From Flavobacterium frigidarium DSM 17623 (GTDB lineage: Bacteria > Bacteroidota > Bacteroidia > Flavobacteriales > Flavobacteriaceae): DNA of 64,000 nucleotides. Under the pieces are notes generated by a model, which was not told the origin of the DNA, made no database searches, and saw nothing but the letters and a program-made list of their open reading frames with translations. The position numbers were made by a program, and so were the translations under genes. Below, piece after piece: positions 63,001-64,000 of the stretch. The stretch lies in the NCBI RefSeq assembly GCF_000425505.1, contig NZ_AUDO01000008.1, positions 124,001 through 188,000 on the forward strand, read 5' to 3'. The first letter of the stretch is position 1. Every line of letters begins with the position of its first letter.

Positions 63001-63091
63001 CTTTTCCTTGAATTATAATAGATTGTGAATGCAGCAATTGCCCACAAAGTACAATTAAGAATAAGAGTAGATTCTGTTTTAAAGTTTTCAT
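60002..63091 (-). CDS. SusC/RagA family TonB-linked outer membrane transporter (SusC3)
   Basis: This 1029-residue transporter has a signal peptide ending 'QLLHSQ' (about residue 23), a CarboxypepD_reg-like domain ('GKVTDSAGFPLTGATILVQG', about 29-100) and 'LGEVVVTALGIKRDKRALGYASQEL' before the plug. The link thus carries 'TALGIKR' in place of 'GYGTQK', the variant of one SusC subgroup. 'SRAANGVIVITTKSGRKGKGLG' is in the plug and the barrel ends 'NYGIKLNASF'. It is first in a three-gene unit with SusD3 and the AlkP-like hydrolase. A TAnnTTTG element lies 24 bp upstream. Confidence 0.95.
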   Translation of the reverse strand: MKTLKQNLLLFLIVLCGQLLHSQSIIIQGKVTDSAGFPLTGATILVQGTQNSTIADANGSYSIATEKGKTLIFSYVGFTAKEAIATNQEKLNIILQDDSVALGEVVVTALGIKRDKRALGYASQELKSDDINKVNSTNFVSNLSGKISGVQISGSGNGITSSSRITIRGDKSLNINNNGPLFIVDGIPINNNVYGVGGGPTTQTDLPTDYGNGAAEINQENIESVNVLKGAAASALYGSRAANGVIVITTKSGRKGKGLGVSISSSFMTSEALRLPEIQGVYGAGSKQVYDPGTDTNLGPRFDSGLSILQNGSPGYSVGEGQVLPFEFRYNLKDFFRKGNSISNTVSISGSDEKTNFRLSYGKTTSEDIVPNSNLKRDNISLNLNYNISDKWKFATVATYTKSASDNTPVSGYGSQGIMYNLLWNHTNVDLDWLKDYWIVKDVRQNSMFGWGDNPFKIAYENINAFKKVRIFGNISSTYQISDDFSFMARIGMDNSNDFRWSRRPIGSSRYTNGMYREQTIGFTEYNADMLLSYDHTFGDFSVKVSYGANSMNQYTSESKIEGQGISIPGIYNLQNINVMPIQSKNIYKKRINSMYSLANIGYKDYLYLDVTARNDWSSTLPANNNSYFYPSASLSFIPTSFFEMNKNIDFLKVRVNAASVGNDTDPYRLVKTYDNGSLPGTLTNPSSILNSNLKPEIATSYEAGIEAQFFKKRITLDASYYVTNSKNQIVGLDISQAAGFNSNVINAGKIQNKGIEIGLGLTPVRTTDFEWTLNANFTRNRGTVKELTAGIDNYIIAQGPNGGTIEARVGERMGDMYGRGYLRSPDNQIVYDNAGSPILDTKIKKIGNYNPDWMLGLSTNIRYRNLSLNALVDVRRGGKIYSMTNAIGMESGILAVSLPGRETGIIGQGVVQNTDGSYSPNTTSVTAENWYYSNAFRRDNIEVNSFDASYVKLREVSLNYRLSSKYTKAVHMQNLSIGLVGNNLALWTKVPNIDPETQAISGGTLLPGFEVLQLPSSRNYGIKLNASF

Positions 63092-63115
63092 TTTTTAGTA
63101 GTTATGTTTGTCGTG

Positions 63116-63123
63116 CAAAACTA
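63116..63123 (-). promoter_or_regulatory. -7 promoter element for susC3
   Basis: Reads TAGTTTTG on the minus strand, 24 bp upstream of the susC3 start codon. Confidence 0.5.
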
Positions 63124-63266
63124 TTGGTCTACTTATGGGATGTGATTAAGAAAACTTTAACAAAACAACAGTTGCAATTAAGAATAGGTTAGCAATGTTA
63201 ACTAGATGTTTTTGTGAATTCAATGTTTAAATTTGTCTAAAATGGCTTTATTTTTACTAAAAGCTG

Positions 63267-63274
63267 TAACTTTG
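63267..63274 (+). promoter_or_regulatory. -7 promoter element for the polyprenyl synthase gene
   Basis: TAACTTTG, a TAnnTTTG match, ends 8 bp before the ATG at 63283. Confidence 0.5.
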
Positions 63275-63282
63275 AAAACGAA

Positions 63283-64000
63283 ATGAATGTTACCTCACAA
63301 ATAAAACAGCCCATCTTTAAAGAAATGGAACTTTTCGAAAAAAAGTTCTATGAATCGATGACTTCACAAGTGGCTTTACTTAATAGAATTACCTATTATA
63401 TAGTAAACCGCAAAGGGAAGCAAATGCGTCCTATGTTTGTTTTTCTTACTGCTAAGATGGTTTCTGGTGGAACAATCAATGAGCGAACTTATCGTGGTGC
63501 TTGTGTAATTGAACTTATTCACACTGCTACTTTAGTACATGATGATGTAGTGGATGATAGCAATCGACGACGTGGTTTTTTCTCAATCAATGCGCTTTGG
63601 AAAAACAAAATTGCAGTATTAGTCGGGGATTATTTACTCTCTAAAGGACTGTTGTTATCAATAGACAACGACGACTTTGACTTACTTAAAATTATTTCTG
63701 TCGCTGTACGTGAAATGAGTGAAGGAGAATTACTTCAAATCGAAAAAGCTCGAAGACTCGATATTACCGAAGATATTTATTACGAAATTATTCGAAAAAA
63801 GACCGCGACTCTTATTGCGGCTTGCTGTGCTCTTGGTGCTAAATCTGTAATTGAAGATGTTGTACAAGTAGAGAACATGCGAAAATTTGGTGAACTCATA
63901 GGGATGGCATTTCAAATCAAAGATGACTTGTTTGATTACACAGATGAAGCCATTGGGAAACCAACCGGAATCGATATTAAGGAGCAAAAAATGACGCTTC
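63283..64000 (+). CDS. Polyprenyl diphosphate synthase (3' end outside window)
   Basis: The frame from the ATG at 63283 (MNVTSQIKQPIFKEMELFEK) stays open to the window edge, so about 239 residues are visible out of an expected 325. It is a trans-isoprenyl diphosphate synthase: 'GKQMRPMFVFL' (about 47-57), the first aspartate-rich motif 'LVHDDVVDDSNRRRG' (about 83-97) and the second, 'FQIKDDLFDYTDE' (about 209-221). It condenses isopentenyl diphosphate onto allylic diphosphates, probably to make the long chain of menaquinone. The octaprenyl (IspB-like) type is likely, but chain length cannot be read from this. Confidence 0.93.
   Translation, partial: MNVTSQIKQPIFKEMELFEKKFYESMTSQVALLNRITYYIVNRKGKQMRPMFVFLTAKMVSGGTINERTYRGACVIELIHTATLVHDDVVDDSNRRRGFFSINALWKNKIAVLVGDYLLSKGLLLSIDNDDFDLLKIISVAVREMSEGELLQIEKARRLDITEDIYYEIIRKKTATLIAACCALGAKSVIEDVVQVENMRKFGELIGMAFQIKDDLFDYTDEAIGKPTGIDIKEQKMTL

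Overview
The window is chromosomal DNA of a low-GC Bacteroidota bacterium, most likely a Flavobacterium or a close relative. The reasons are three SusC/SusD pairs, a DUF5103 type IX secretion Plug protein, paired CBM9-like/DUF5916 proteins, DUF6370 and DUF6702 proteins, and many copies of the Bacteroidota -7 promoter element TAnnTTTG. I see no integrase, transposase, phage gene or CRISPR array.

Layout. 1-3.2 kb: the tail of a large protein cut by the window edge, a small GNAT acetyltransferase, a pirin, a GC-rich structured repeat and a Crp/Fnr regulator. 3.2-12.9 kb: SusC/SusD pair 1, two small proteins (DUF6370, DUF983), an AraC regulator and a heparinase II/III-type polysaccharide lyase. 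SusC1 and the lyase share a 25-bp operator-like motif (TTGGTnnACCA core), so they are probably one uronate-polysaccharide regulon. 13-22.5 kb: housekeeping genes (DUF2383 stress-type protein, aminotransferase, fatty acid desaturase, rsmG, pruA, apaG, T9SS Plug, methyltransferase, map). 22.6-27.7 kb: a four-gene export operon (TetR, ABC, HlyD-type adaptor, TolC-type channel) whose ATPase has abnormal catalytic motifs. 27.8-36.7 kb: gpmI, tandem DUF5916 paralogues, an L,D-transpeptidase-like protein, two identical tRNA-Gly(TCC) genes and pepE.

36.8-42.6 kb: an overlapping run of four paralogous exported proteins, a DUF6702 protein, then an M1 metallopeptidase. Each paralogue has a CarboxypepD_reg-like domain ending in a TonB-box-like EVV[IV] segment, as at the N-terminus of SusC proteins, but a small C-terminal domain in place of plug and barrel. 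This is the least explained system in the window. 42.7-45.6 kb: tatA, a PAP2 phosphatase, an O-methyltransferase and rlmN, with a long inverted repeat between the convergent PAP2 and methyltransferase genes.

45.6-57.4 kb: a complete small polysaccharide utilisation locus. It has a membrane-spanning beta-propeller/Y_Y_Y/LuxR regulator, SusC2, SusD2, a GH30 and a GH3 enzyme, which together suggest a beta-glucan. A perfect 16-bp direct repeat with 33-bp periodicity upstream of susC2 is the candidate operator. 57.5-63.1 kb: a convergent third system of SusC3, an SusD-like_2 lipoprotein and an alkaline-phosphatase-superfamily hydrolase, with no glycosidase. The window ends inside a polyprenyl diphosphate synthase gene.

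Family names come from recognising motifs by eye; no database search was run. Several start codons are set downstream of the longest open frame because a signal peptide, promoter element or operator lies at or upstream of the chosen start.
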